This document shows, piece after piece, positions 28,783 through 37,108 of a stretch of 59,913 nucleotides of DNA. Both the position numbers and the translations under genes were made by a program. This DNA comes from Hondaea fermentalgiana (lineage: Eukaryota > Sar > Bigyra > Thraustochytrida > Thraustochytriidae). The stretch lies in NCBI GenBank assembly GCA_014084085.1, contig NPFB01000059.1:140009-199921 (forward strand). Direction: 5' to 3'. The notes beneath the pieces are model-generated. The model saw only the letters and a program-made list of their open reading frames with translations, searched no databases and was not told the DNA's origin. Each line of letters opens with the position of its first letter. Within the stretch, counting starts at the first letter, position 1.

Positions 28783-29847
28783 TTACGAAGTGAGAGGAAG
28801 AGCGCCATCAACCGTGGGGCTCGGCGTGACGAAACGCAGTGCGCCCGGCAAGACGGCAGCCTCAAAGGGGGCATGGCCCACGAGTTCACCATCAACGTTG
28901 ACAGTGGCAGGACCGATGAGCTTGTTCGAGGCTTCGAGAGGCGTGACCTTGAAGGAACGCACCTGGAGCTCTTCGACAACATCGGCTGTACCCGATTTGC
29001 CGGACTCGGCCAGCGTCATCACCTTGATGAGCTTGGCTCTGCTGGCATGCTTGACAAGAGAAAGCTCGATGAGACCATCGTCCAACTTTGCTTGCACACA
29101 AAAGGGGACCCGCGAGCCCATGTGAACCGTCAGCTGACCCTGGATCATAACGTACTTGTCCTCGCGAACAATTTCGTGCCCATTAGCATCAACAATCTCA
29201 ACACGACACAGGTAGCCAACGTTACGGAGAAGACTGATGTAGGCGGCAAGCTTGTACTGTGCGCCACCAAGCCAGCGCAGCGAGTTTGCCGCTTGCAACA
29301 CCGTGGACGGGAGGCCATAGCCGACCATGTTCACCGAATAGACTGGCTTGTGCTCCTCGTCTTCGGCAAGCGGGGTCACCTTGTTGACATCGATGCGACG
29401 TACGCATCCAGCAAGGATGGATCGGGCCGTCGCCTGCGGAGTAGAAAGACCAAGGTCATATGCCAGAGTGTTGCCGGATCCGCCAGGAATGATGGCAATT
29501 GCAACGCGCTCACTGATTTCTTGAAAGTCTGTGCGCTCCATGAAACCATTCACGGTTTCGTGCACTGTCCCGTCCCCTCCAATGGGGGCAAAGACATCGA
29601 CGCCGTTGAGGTCGTGCTCTCGCGCGAGCACCTTGGCATGGCCCGAGTACTCGGTGTACACGACCTGGACCTCGCAGCCTCCTTCAACGAGGACCTCGGA
29701 CACCTTATCCCTAATTTTGAGCCCCTTTTTGTTGCCGCTCTTCGGGTTCACGATCAAGAGCACCCTCTTCAGCGCGACGCCTTGCTCCTGGGGCGCCTCG
29801 TTCGCGAAGACGGCGTACCCGTGCGGGGTGGTCATGGACTTGCCCAT
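28783..29847 (-). CDS. Sphingosine/diacylglycerol kinase-like lipid kinase
   Basis: The 354-residue product has the full DAGK catalytic fold: phosphate-loop-like NPKSGNKKG (34-42), the nucleotide-binding GGDGT (90-94) followed by VHETVNG, and PGGSGNTLAYDLG (121-133). PxGSGN is closer to sphingosine kinases than to bacterial DAG kinases (PLGTGND). It lacks the long inserts and C1 domains of animal enzymes. The expected reaction is ATP-dependent phosphorylation of a sphingoid base or diacylglycerol at membranes; which one cannot be decided. The start is the first Met of a compact frame. It is divergent from the flavin monooxygenase gene. Confidence 0.9.
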   Translation of the reverse strand: MGKSMTTPHGYAVFANEAPQEQGVALKRVLLIVNPKSGNKKGLKIRDKVSEVLVEGGCEVQVVYTEYSGHAKVLAREHDLNGVDVFAPIGGDGTVHETVNGFMERTDFQEISERVAIAIIPGGSGNTLAYDLGLSTPQATARSILAGCVRRIDVNKVTPLAEDEEHKPVYSVNMVGYGLPSTVLQAANSLRWLGGAQYKLAAYISLLRNVGYLCRVEIVDANGHEIVREDKYVMIQGQLTVHMGSRVPFCVQAKLDDGLIELSLVKHASRAKLIKVMTLAESGKSGTADVVEELQVRSFKVTPLEASNKLIGPATVNVDGELVGHAPFEAAVLPGALRFVTPSPTVDGALPLTS

Positions 29848-30680
29848 CTTCTCTTCTCTCGCTCCCCTAGGCCCCCGCCTTCAAGTTACGTGCGTCCGCG
29901 ACCCAGCCTTCTTCGCGCAGCCGCGAGGACGACGCCCGCCCGCGCCGAGCGAGCAGGGCTCCAGCGCAGAGCGAGGCCGCGCCGTCCGCCGAGCGAAGTC
30001 CGCCGAGCGAAGGGGTCGGGGAGGCGAGGGAGGTGGGGTTAATTGGCTTGCGGCTTTGCAGAATGAAAGCAAGAAACCAATGCGACCCGCCGGGCTGCCA
30101 AGCTCCCTTGTTTAGCTTCGAGTCCAGGCGCAGCCAGGTGTGCGCTGGTACCACGCGAGCAGAGCAGAAGGGCGGTACGAAATAACTGTCTAGTGCGGCT
30201 ACGTGTAGCGGGGCCGGGCCTGAAGTACGCGTCGCGGCCGGTACTTCACCAAGCAAGCCAGCTCTGCGAGCGAGACGAGCAGCCTGCCGGTGGCCCGCGC
30301 CGCGGCGTGCAGGCCCGGCTCGCAGGGACGGCGACGAGGCGGTTGTCGGACGATCGGCGCATGATGGCGACCATGACGATGCTGATGATTGGGGACGGTC
30401 CAAGATGATGGAGATGGAGAAGCAGCGCAGCGCGTCCCAAAGCGCGCGCGAGCAGCAGACGCGCAAGGACGGCCTTGCGCGCGGGAAAAGAGCGCAAGGC
30501 GGAGACAGGCCGCTGCGCAGCGCGGCGGCTGGGGCTGCACGAGCGCGGCCTTGCGCGCGGAAGAAGGGGCCGCGACGAGGAGCGCGGGACGCGAGCGCGA
30601 CGCGAGGTCCGACAGCAATACAGAGCAGCACAGCAGGCATATCCAGAGCGGGGACGGGGCGCAGCCTGACCTGCGCGAGG
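29848..30680. other. Intergenic between divergent genes
   Basis: GC-rich DNA between the lipid-kinase-like gene and the flavin monooxygenase. The monooxygenase frame is open from 30405, but residues coded by 30405-30680 are Arg/Ala-rich and lie before the conserved FAD motif, so they are treated as leader. Confidence 0.45.
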
Positions 30681-32177
30681 ATGACCGTGAAGAGCGTCGC
30701 CGTGGTGGGCGTCGGGTCCGCGGGCCTGGCGGCGATCAAGTGGTGCCGCGAGCGCGGCCTCGAGGTGGTCGGCTACGAGCGAGAGAGCGACTGCGGAGGC
30801 GTGTGGCACCAAGGCACAGCGCACAGTCCGGCCTACGATAGCTTGTTCACGAACTCGTCCAACAAGCTCATGGAGCTCTCGGACTTTCCCTTTCCGTTTA
30901 AGACGTCGCAGGTGTTTCCCAAACACGCCGAGATTCTGCGCTACTATCGGGCGTACAAGGACCACTTTGGGCTGGACAAGTTTGTGCGCTGGAACACGGG
31001 CGTGCGTCGCGTCGAAAAGATTCACGAAAAGGGCGTCTGGCGGGTTGAAACGGAACACGGCGACGTCGACTACTACGACGCCGTCATGCTCTGCACAGGC
31101 AAGCTTTGGGACCCGCGCCTGCCGCCCTGGGCGCACGACTTGGCAGAACAGCACCCAGAAATCGACGTCTTGCACGCCAAGATGTACCGTAATCCAGACC
31201 GCTTTCGCAAGCGATCCGTCGTTATTGTAGGCATCGGGAACTCGGCGCTAGATATTGCGCTCGAGCTAAGCCAGCACGAGGACATTGATGTCTGCATTAG
31301 CTGCCGGCGCGGGACATCCATTGTGCCAACGCGCGACAGCGCTGGAAATCCGACAGACCAGAAACTTGCCCGCCGCTTTGTGCAATACAAGCTGCCCAGC
31401 AAGGCCCGCCTCCTGTACCTGTACTATCTTGTGAACGCGGCCAACAAGAGCTTTCGTGATGCCGGTTTGCCAGAGCCGCCAACAGGGCTCTTTGGCCCGC
31501 GAAGTCCTTCGGCAAACCTTAAGCAGACCCCGGAGTTCCTTCGCCAGCTCCGAAACGGGCGCATTCGCTTTGTCCCGGAAGCCACGGGCGAGAGCGTGAT
31601 TGGATCCGATGGCAAGCCTTCCCTTCAGCTCGCTGATGGCTCTACAGTTCGCGCGGATGCTGTCATTTGTTGCACAGGATACACGCTGCGTCTGGACAAG
31701 GTATTAGGCCCGAAGGAGACGGAGAGCATTTCTCGTGTCGCGCATTGGAAGGGCGGCCGGTCCGTGCCCTGGCTTCGCATGTACCGCCACTGCATGCACC
31801 CTCAGGATCCGACTCTCTTTCTCTGCGGGTTCGTCACCTCGTTTGGCAACGAAACGTGCATTTCAGAGATGCAATCGCGCTGGGCAACGGCCGTCATGGC
31901 AGGATTAATTCCCGCGCCCACGTCGGAGAAGATTGAAAAAGACCTTGCGATGACGGAATTCTTTCTCAATCAGACGCAGCCCTCCCTCAGTGGATTTGTG
32001 CGCTACATCCCTTATCTTGATGCCATGGCAGAAGATCTCGGCGCTACGCCGGAGGTCGACTTTTGGTCGGACCCGCGTCTCTACCTGCAAATGCTTTTTA
32101 ATCCGGTCGTGCCAGCTCACTACCGTATCTTTGGCCTTGACGCCTTGCCGCGCGAGCAGCTTCGTTCCCGACTTTAA
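30681..32177 (+). CDS. Flavin-containing monooxygenase (FMO family)
   Basis: The 498-residue protein begins with a dinucleotide-binding strand directly after the start: VAVVGVGSAGLAA, with GxGxxG at 10-15 for FAD, then the acidic end of strand 2 and DCGGVWH. The NADPH-binding motif GIGNSA is at 184-189, followed by LDIALEL. The region before it (FPKHAEILRYY and the stretch around HAKMYRNPDRF) sits where the FMO signature is expected. The late motif ICCTGYTL matches the FMO/BVMO C(S)TGY box. FMOs oxygenate soft nucleophiles (N or S) or ketones using NADPH and O2; the substrate is unknown. An upstream in-frame ATG (30405) would add 92 low-complexity residues and is rejected because the FAD motif is normally near the N-terminus. 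Confidence 0.92.
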   Translation: MTVKSVAVVGVGSAGLAAIKWCRERGLEVVGYERESDCGGVWHQGTAHSPAYDSLFTNSSNKLMELSDFPFPFKTSQVFPKHAEILRYYRAYKDHFGLDKFVRWNTGVRRVEKIHEKGVWRVETEHGDVDYYDAVMLCTGKLWDPRLPPWAHDLAEQHPEIDVLHAKMYRNPDRFRKRSVVIVGIGNSALDIALELSQHEDIDVCISCRRGTSIVPTRDSAGNPTDQKLARRFVQYKLPSKARLLYLYYLVNAANKSFRDAGLPEPPTGLFGPRSPSANLKQTPEFLRQLRNGRIRFVPEATGESVIGSDGKPSLQLADGSTVRADAVICCTGYTLRLDKVLGPKETESISRVAHWKGGRSVPWLRMYRHCMHPQDPTLFLCGFVTSFGNETCISEMQSRWATAVMAGLIPAPTSEKIEKDLAMTEFFLNQTQPSLSGFVRYIPYLDAMAEDLGATPEVDFWSDPRLYLQMLFNPVVPAHYRIFGLDALPREQLRSRL

Positions 32178-32558
32178 GAAAATTGCGTTTAGAATTTGTG
32201 CGCAAGCTCCTTGATTGTGAATCCACTAACTCTTCTTCTTCTCTTCTTGCAGTCATACCAAGTTGGCCTTGGGTTTCTTGTCAATATTTGCAGAACTCGA
32301 TGTGTCTCCCATTTGAGCGCGCATGGATCTCGCTTTGAAGTTAAGGTATAAGCAAATTTCAGTGGAATGAACCATACACCGTTGCAATAGCTCGACGCAG
32401 CTTGACCTTCTTTTTTTTTAAGTGAAACTTGGAAGGGTGTCGAGTAGCTTCAAATTAAATTGATCGATGACAATACAAGAGACTAATGAACCGGACATGG
32501 TGATATGATAAGGTTGGCCTGGCAGTAAATTCAATACAGTACAGTTCATGGCCACCTC
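32178..32558. other. Intergenic between convergent genes
   Basis: AT-richer DNA with T tracts (32409-32418) after the monooxygenase stop. No gene is seen. Confidence 0.5.
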
Positions 32559-33299
32559 CTAGTAGCCATCATGATCGTTGCCATCAACGGCGACCTTTTC
32601 GAAATTGACAATGGGACGCGCGTGAAACATGCGAGCTGCAGCATCATAGGCCTTTGCCGCATCCTCGGCCGTGTCAAAGGTGCCGAGGTAGCGCAGGTCG
32701 CCATTGATGCGGATACGTGCTTGGAACTTGACGTTCTTCGCAGTGACCCCGCGAAAGCCGGTGTTGCCAATGCTAACTGAGCGCCGGAGAAGCTTATCCT
32801 CGGGCGAGATGGTTTTCGAATCCTTGGACATACGTGCCGGCGTGAGTTCAGCCGTAGGAGGCAGCGGCGCTTCGCACGCTGCGAAAGCGGTTTGCGTTGT
32901 CCAGGATTGCCAGCCGTGGTCGTCCTGCACGAGTCTCTGGCCGCGGTCGAGATCCTCGAGTAAAACACGACGGTTCGCGAGCAGAGTCTGAGGAACCGAA
33001 CGCAGCGCAGCTTCTCTGCGATGCACATTCATCGTGCCAATGCCGACATTGTCAATCGGCATTTCGCGCGACGCGAGTGCCGCGACGCGAAGTGTCCGGG
33101 TGCCCGGGTTTACGCTCGAGACCTCGTGGCGAACCCAAACGTTGGCGTCGAGCAACTTTCGCGTCGTCCGCTCTTGACTAGCGTTCTCCTCCTGACCAGC
33201 GCCCTCGCGCGCATCTTCGTAACGGGGTCCTCTGATCCGCGCGCGCAGTTCCAGGTAGCTTTCCTTCCGCAGACCTACTGCAGCTGGCGTCGCGCTCAT
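32559..33299 (-). CDS. AP2/ERF-domain DNA-binding protein
   Basis: The 246-residue product carries one AP2 domain at about 181-233: GFRGVTAKN, then three strands (FQARIRINGDLRYLGTF) and the amphipathic helix TAEDAAKAYDAAARMFH, ending in VNF. The conserved RGV, the xLGTF turn and the AAxAYDxAA helix are intact. The first ~170 residues are Arg/Glu-rich and not recognised. In plants and some other lineages AP2 proteins are transcription factors; in non-plant protists the domain is also found in homing endonucleases, but no HNH motif is seen here, so a transcription factor is inferred. It is divergent from the TMEM70-like gene. Confidence 0.87.
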   Translation of the reverse strand: MSATPAAVGLRKESYLELRARIRGPRYEDAREGAGQEENASQERTTRKLLDANVWVRHEVSSVNPGTRTLRVAALASREMPIDNVGIGTMNVHRREAALRSVPQTLLANRRVLLEDLDRGQRLVQDDHGWQSWTTQTAFAACEAPLPPTAELTPARMSKDSKTISPEDKLLRRSVSIGNTGFRGVTAKNVKFQARIRINGDLRYLGTFDTAEDAAKAYDAAARMFHARPIVNFEKVAVDGNDHDGY

Positions 33300-33986
33300 G
33301 GTCGCCTTGGCGTTTTGGTATGATGTTCGAATTGGGTCTTCAAATCGACGCGATCTCTTGACTCAACTCGTGTCAGCGTGAGAGATTGATTGCCACGAAG
33401 GTCCTGGGCCGACGCGGGGCATTAGATGATACTCTCGGGCTAGCCTTCATTCGGTTCTGGTTACATCAAGAACGCATCAACACACAGACGAATTGACATA
33501 CAACGGGCTTTTGAAACTATCGACAAAAGGATGAAGGCGAAGAATGCCTCACATTCTTTTATAAAGAAGAATGCGCGTAGCGTGAGGCCGACACACTCTC
33601 GCAAAGATTGAAGCGCGTAGCGGGCGCGGATTGAGCGTGACGCAAAAGGTTCTGGATTCAAAAAATATATATGAAGAGTTTACCTTGCATCACTGCATCG
33701 GCAATTGCAGAAAAACTAGGCCTCGCCTATGACTTCGGAATTGCAGCCTTCCATTTCTCTGGTTATGTATTACGTGGAACAAAGTCTGCATTTTGAAGCA
33801 CCAAAGTAATTCATTGAAATTCACTGCGTTCCTTGATGTAGTAGACAATCTGACTCCTTTCTTCATGAACGTTCGAAAGTAGGCATCATACCACCACTTT
33901 GCGTTGATGAAGCCTGATTTCCAGAGCGTACCTTTTGCATCTTCCGTTGTTGCCCACATTGCTTCCAGGACTTGCTGTTCAAAATA
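33300..33986. other. Intergenic region with possible minus-strand gene fragment
   Basis: It separates the AP2 gene from the TMEM70-like gene. At 33690-33959 (minus) there is an 89-codon frame of protein-like, Trp-rich composition (MWATTEDAKG, AKWWYDAYFRTF) that I cannot identify. It could be a gene remnant. The rest shows nothing. Confidence 0.35.
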
Positions 33987-34844
33987 ATGAATGTTGCCGC
34001 CACATCTTGCTTTCTCTCCAGAGGATCTCGAGCTTTCTTGCTGCACGCAGGCAGCTACATGTCGAGGTTCACACGAGCTACAACCGCTTGCATACCCCCA
34101 GCTGGGCCCAGTTATCTTGACGATCAAACGTTGCTCACGCGTGAAGCGGAATCTTGCAGCGGTTCCTCGCGGCGTTTTGGATTTGCAGTAATAAGAGAGC
34201 CGCCACCTAGCACTGCCAGGCTTTTTGGGTGGCAGCGCTCGTTCCCAAACCGAGAAAGAGGCGCCAGCGCGGACGAAGGGAGGGACCCGAGGTCCCGGCT
34301 CGGCAGAAGCAGCGGCGGAGCGGAGGCAGAGGTGTCTCACGCAGGGAGGATGCAGCGCGTGCTCGTGTACGAGGGCCCCTTTGGGCCCATGGTGAAGATG
34401 CTCAAGCGTGTGTCCATCTTCAGCTGCGGCTGCACGCTCGTGGGCGTCCCGCTGCTGGCGACCTTTGGCAACCCGGAGATGAGCAGCGTGCAGCGCGCTA
34501 GCATTGCATTCACAGTTTGCGCCTTTGCGGTTGGCACGACGGTCGCGCTCACGTATGTGAGCAAGCCTTACATTTGGCGGCTTTACGAGGTCCAGGCTGC
34601 GGCGAACGCGAAGAAGTCCCTGGAGATTGAGTCGTTTAGCATTCTGGGCAAGCTCAAGACCACGCGGCTCGCCGCTGGCATCGAGGAAGTCAAGCCTGCG
34701 ACGGACCGCGTTTTCGTCAACGTTGCTCTCAAGGATGGCAGCACCTTTTATGTGCACGAGGAGCCGGACTGCTACGCCACGGATGACTTTTACGTTCAGT
34801 TTCTCAAGGCCGCTGGCATTGTCCCTGGCGCCACCTCTAAATAA
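33987..34844 (+). CDS. TMEM70-like mitochondrial inner-membrane protein
   Basis: TMEM70 helps assemble the ATP synthase c-ring in animal mitochondria; TMEM186 and TMEM223 are relatives. The conserved part starts at 34350 with LVYEGPFGPM, followed by a membrane hairpin (about IFSCGCTLVGVPLLATF and IAFTVCAFAVGTTVALTYV), then SKPYIWRLYEV and a C-terminal beta domain (RVFVNVALKDGSTFYV), the family order. The frame is open upstream; from the ATG at 33987 the first ~43 residues have Arg and Ser but no acidic residue, like a presequence, and the resulting 285 residues are close to the family length. The start could instead be 34350, or an upstream exon could be spliced in: a pyrimidine-rich CAG acceptor ends at 34022. 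The core is solid; the N-terminus is uncertain. Confidence 0.68.
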   Translation: MNVAATSCFLSRGSRAFLLHAGSYMSRFTRATTACIPPAGPSYLDDQTLLTREAESCSGSSRRFGFAVIREPPPSTARLFGWQRSFPNRERGASADEGRDPRSRLGRSSGGAEAEVSHAGRMQRVLVYEGPFGPMVKMLKRVSIFSCGCTLVGVPLLATFGNPEMSSVQRASIAFTVCAFAVGTTVALTYVSKPYIWRLYEVQAAANAKKSLEIESFSILGKLKTTRLAAGIEEVKPATDRVFVNVALKDGSTFYVHEEPDCYATDDFYVQFLKAAGIVPGATSK

Positions 34845-35038
34845 GCTGCAAAGTATCTCCTACTGACTTAGACTGCTAAAATTATGTGTGTCTGTCTGCC
34901 AAGGTTGTTTCTTCTCCTACTTCTTCACCTCTATTTTGTTTTGTTTTTTTACAATGCCTTTCTACGAAATAACTTGATGAGCAGGAGCATGCATGGACAG
35001 CTGTTATGACGACAAAAGCTCCCAGTATTTGCGAGGAC

Positions 35039-36634
35039 TCAAATTTCGCTTTCTATGGACGCTGTAGGAGCGGTCTCGGATGTCTCCGAGTCGTTGCCGC
35101 TGCTGGAATCAGCCAGCGGCGGGACTGCAGCGGCACCTGCAGGCGATGCGTCGATAACCTCAGATGGCAAGGCCGATGACGGCGGGTCAAAGGCGAGAAG
35201 AACGAGGCCATCTACGGTATCACGCAGAATTTCGAGACCGGCACGGTGAAAGTCCGGGCCACCGCCATCGATGGTGTAGCCATTTTTGTCGGCAAAGCTG
35301 CCGAGAATCGCGTACGGTGACCAAACCTCGCCATAGTCGTCGATATCAAGCTTGAGGTTGTACAGAACCTCGAGAGCAATCGTCTCGGCAATGAGGCGGA
35401 TGGCGCTAAAGGTTTCCCGGATCTGTGGAATGGGATAGAGCCCACTGCACTCGTACACATGTCGCGGCACAAGACTTTCGTGGCGCCAGACGACGGGAAA
35501 GATGAGACCAGGCGAGTCACATATCTGGGCGACGACCTCGCCGCCTCGGTGCACTTGGTGAGTTTGCCAGTGCTTGGTATGGCCGCAACTGCGGGAGACC
35601 GAGACGACCTTGTCTCCAATGAGAGCGTTGACGACGGAGCTTTTGCCAACGTTGGGTTGTCCAACAATGCCAATCATAGGTTCGGTGCGACCCGCAGCTT
35701 GGACATGGGCGGGCGGGCATGCATCGATGCACGCCTGCAAAAGGTCAGTCGATCGTTCATGCACCAGGAATTGCTCCTCTTGCGTGAGTTTGCTTGCAAT
35801 GCGCTTGCGCCGGCGATGCACGCCGCCCCGCTCGTCCATGTGGGCGCCGCGTGGTCCGTCGACGCGATTTGAAAAAGAAAAGGGTCGCGCCTTGGGATAG
35901 TTTGAGCCTAGATACGCGACCCATGCATCGACATGATCTTGATCGACGAGGTCGACCTTGGTGAGGCAGACGACAAGAGGTAGGCCTTTGTCTTCGGTAA
36001 TGTGTGTATACAGCGCGCGTGGAAGATGCAGCAAAGGGTTACGCACGTCTGCAACGACCATCATGATATCACTTTTTTCCAGCGTGCGCCAAAGCTGACG
36101 CCAGACCTCGAGATTGTGCTCGAAGGGGGACACCTCGTGACGAGAGCACTGCGCCTGGACACTCTCAAGCCAGGCTGTAAAGGCGGCCTGCTCTGCGGCG
36201 TCGAGGTCTTCCGCTGACATGGTAGTGTCCCAGGGAGGGCGTTTGGGGAGTCCGAGGTTGACGCTCTCGACGGCGACGAGAGGTTTTCCTCGGCGCGAAG
36301 TGTCAAGAGGACGAAGGGCATCCTGTTTGCGTGCATCGACATCCGCGTCGTCTTCACGAAGAAAGAGCGAGGTCAGCTTGTTGTCTTTGCCGGCGCGCAT
36401 GTACCTGATACCGCTGTCGTGGTTTTTGTTGTCGCCGGCCTCGTCAGCATCTTCGCTGCCGGCCTCGTCCTCCTCGGACGTGCCGTGCTCTTCGTGCTGT
36501 CGGCGTTGTTCCTGTTTGCGAAGTCTCTTGGCTTTGAGAGCCTCTTTCTTTTGCTTTCCGCTTTGCGGTTTGCGCCTGCCGGCAGCGCCGCCGCCCGCCG
36601 CGCTCCGGCCGCCGCCGCGAGAGCCTCGTGGCAT
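35039..36634 (-). CDS. GNL1: GNL1-type circularly permuted GTPase
   Basis: GNL1 belongs to the YRG/YlqF-type GTPases involved in ribosome biogenesis, with G motifs in permuted order. In this 531-residue protein G4 (TKVD, 225-228) comes first, then G1 (GQPNVGKSS, 325-333) and G3 (DSPG, 373-376), with GHTKHWQT between. The N-terminus (1-45) is Lys/Arg-rich, as is usual for nucleolar targeting, then acidic. The GNL1-specific opening FEHNLEVWRQLWRTLEKSDI (171-190) and the LYPIPQIRE segment after G3 separate it from LSG1 and NOG2. The C-terminus is Ser/Ala-rich. It is convergent with the TMEM70-like gene at a distance of about 190 bp. Confidence 0.93.
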   Translation of the reverse strand: MPRGSRGGGRSAAGGGAAGRRKPQSGKQKKEALKAKRLRKQEQRRQHEEHGTSEEDEAGSEDADEAGDNKNHDSGIRYMRAGKDNKLTSLFLREDDADVDARKQDALRPLDTSRRGKPLVAVESVNLGLPKRPPWDTTMSAEDLDAAEQAAFTAWLESVQAQCSRHEVSPFEHNLEVWRQLWRTLEKSDIMMVVADVRNPLLHLPRALYTHITEDKGLPLVVCLTKVDLVDQDHVDAWVAYLGSNYPKARPFSFSNRVDGPRGAHMDERGGVHRRRKRIASKLTQEEQFLVHERSTDLLQACIDACPPAHVQAAGRTEPMIGIVGQPNVGKSSVVNALIGDKVVSVSRSCGHTKHWQTHQVHRGGEVVAQICDSPGLIFPVVWRHESLVPRHVYECSGLYPIPQIRETFSAIRLIAETIALEVLYNLKLDIDDYGEVWSPYAILGSFADKNGYTIDGGGPDFHRAGLEILRDTVDGLVLLAFDPPSSALPSEVIDASPAGAAAVPPLADSSSGNDSETSETAPTASIESEI

Positions 36635-37108
36635 CTTCTCCTCAAATCTTTCTCTCTCTTTTTGGATTTGGGTGTTAGTCAGTCAATCCCTGCGGAAAGA
36701 AGCCAGCCACACCAGCCAGATGGTAAACGTCCTGTTTTCATTTTCGTCGAAAGCGTCGACGCAAAGGTTTGGGCTGCGACGAGACGCAACGACTTGTTTG
36801 GTCGAGCAGACTTGTGGCATGCCGCGTTCGATCTTATCTTTTTACAACCATCCGAGTCAACTCACATCAATTTTTTTTTGTAGAGAAGGTGTTATAGGGT
36901 AGTGTTATACAGGGGGACGCAGTGAAAGACGGGCATTGCCAGGCATACTGTACGCGCTGCACGCATGAGGTCTGAGTCTTGAAGAGAGAGAGAGAGAGAG
37001 AGAGTCTTTTCACTTGGCTGTGCATAAGACGAGGTAGCTAGCAGAGGGCAGAATACAGATGCTCTATGGGGTTTGATTGGGATGTTTTTTAGAGAGGTTG
37101 CATGCTGA
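36635..37108. other. Intergenic between tandem minus-strand genes
   Basis: It contains the GNL1 upstream region and the 3' flank of the poly-Q protein. A (GA)n run lies at about 36980-37004 and a T9 tract near 36872. No gene is seen. Confidence 0.5.

Noticed and set aside
33960..34757. Upper part of a 355-codon minus-strand frame
   Set aside because: It is antisense to the conserved TMEM70-like core, and its residues there are Arg/His/Ala-rich as expected for a shadow frame.
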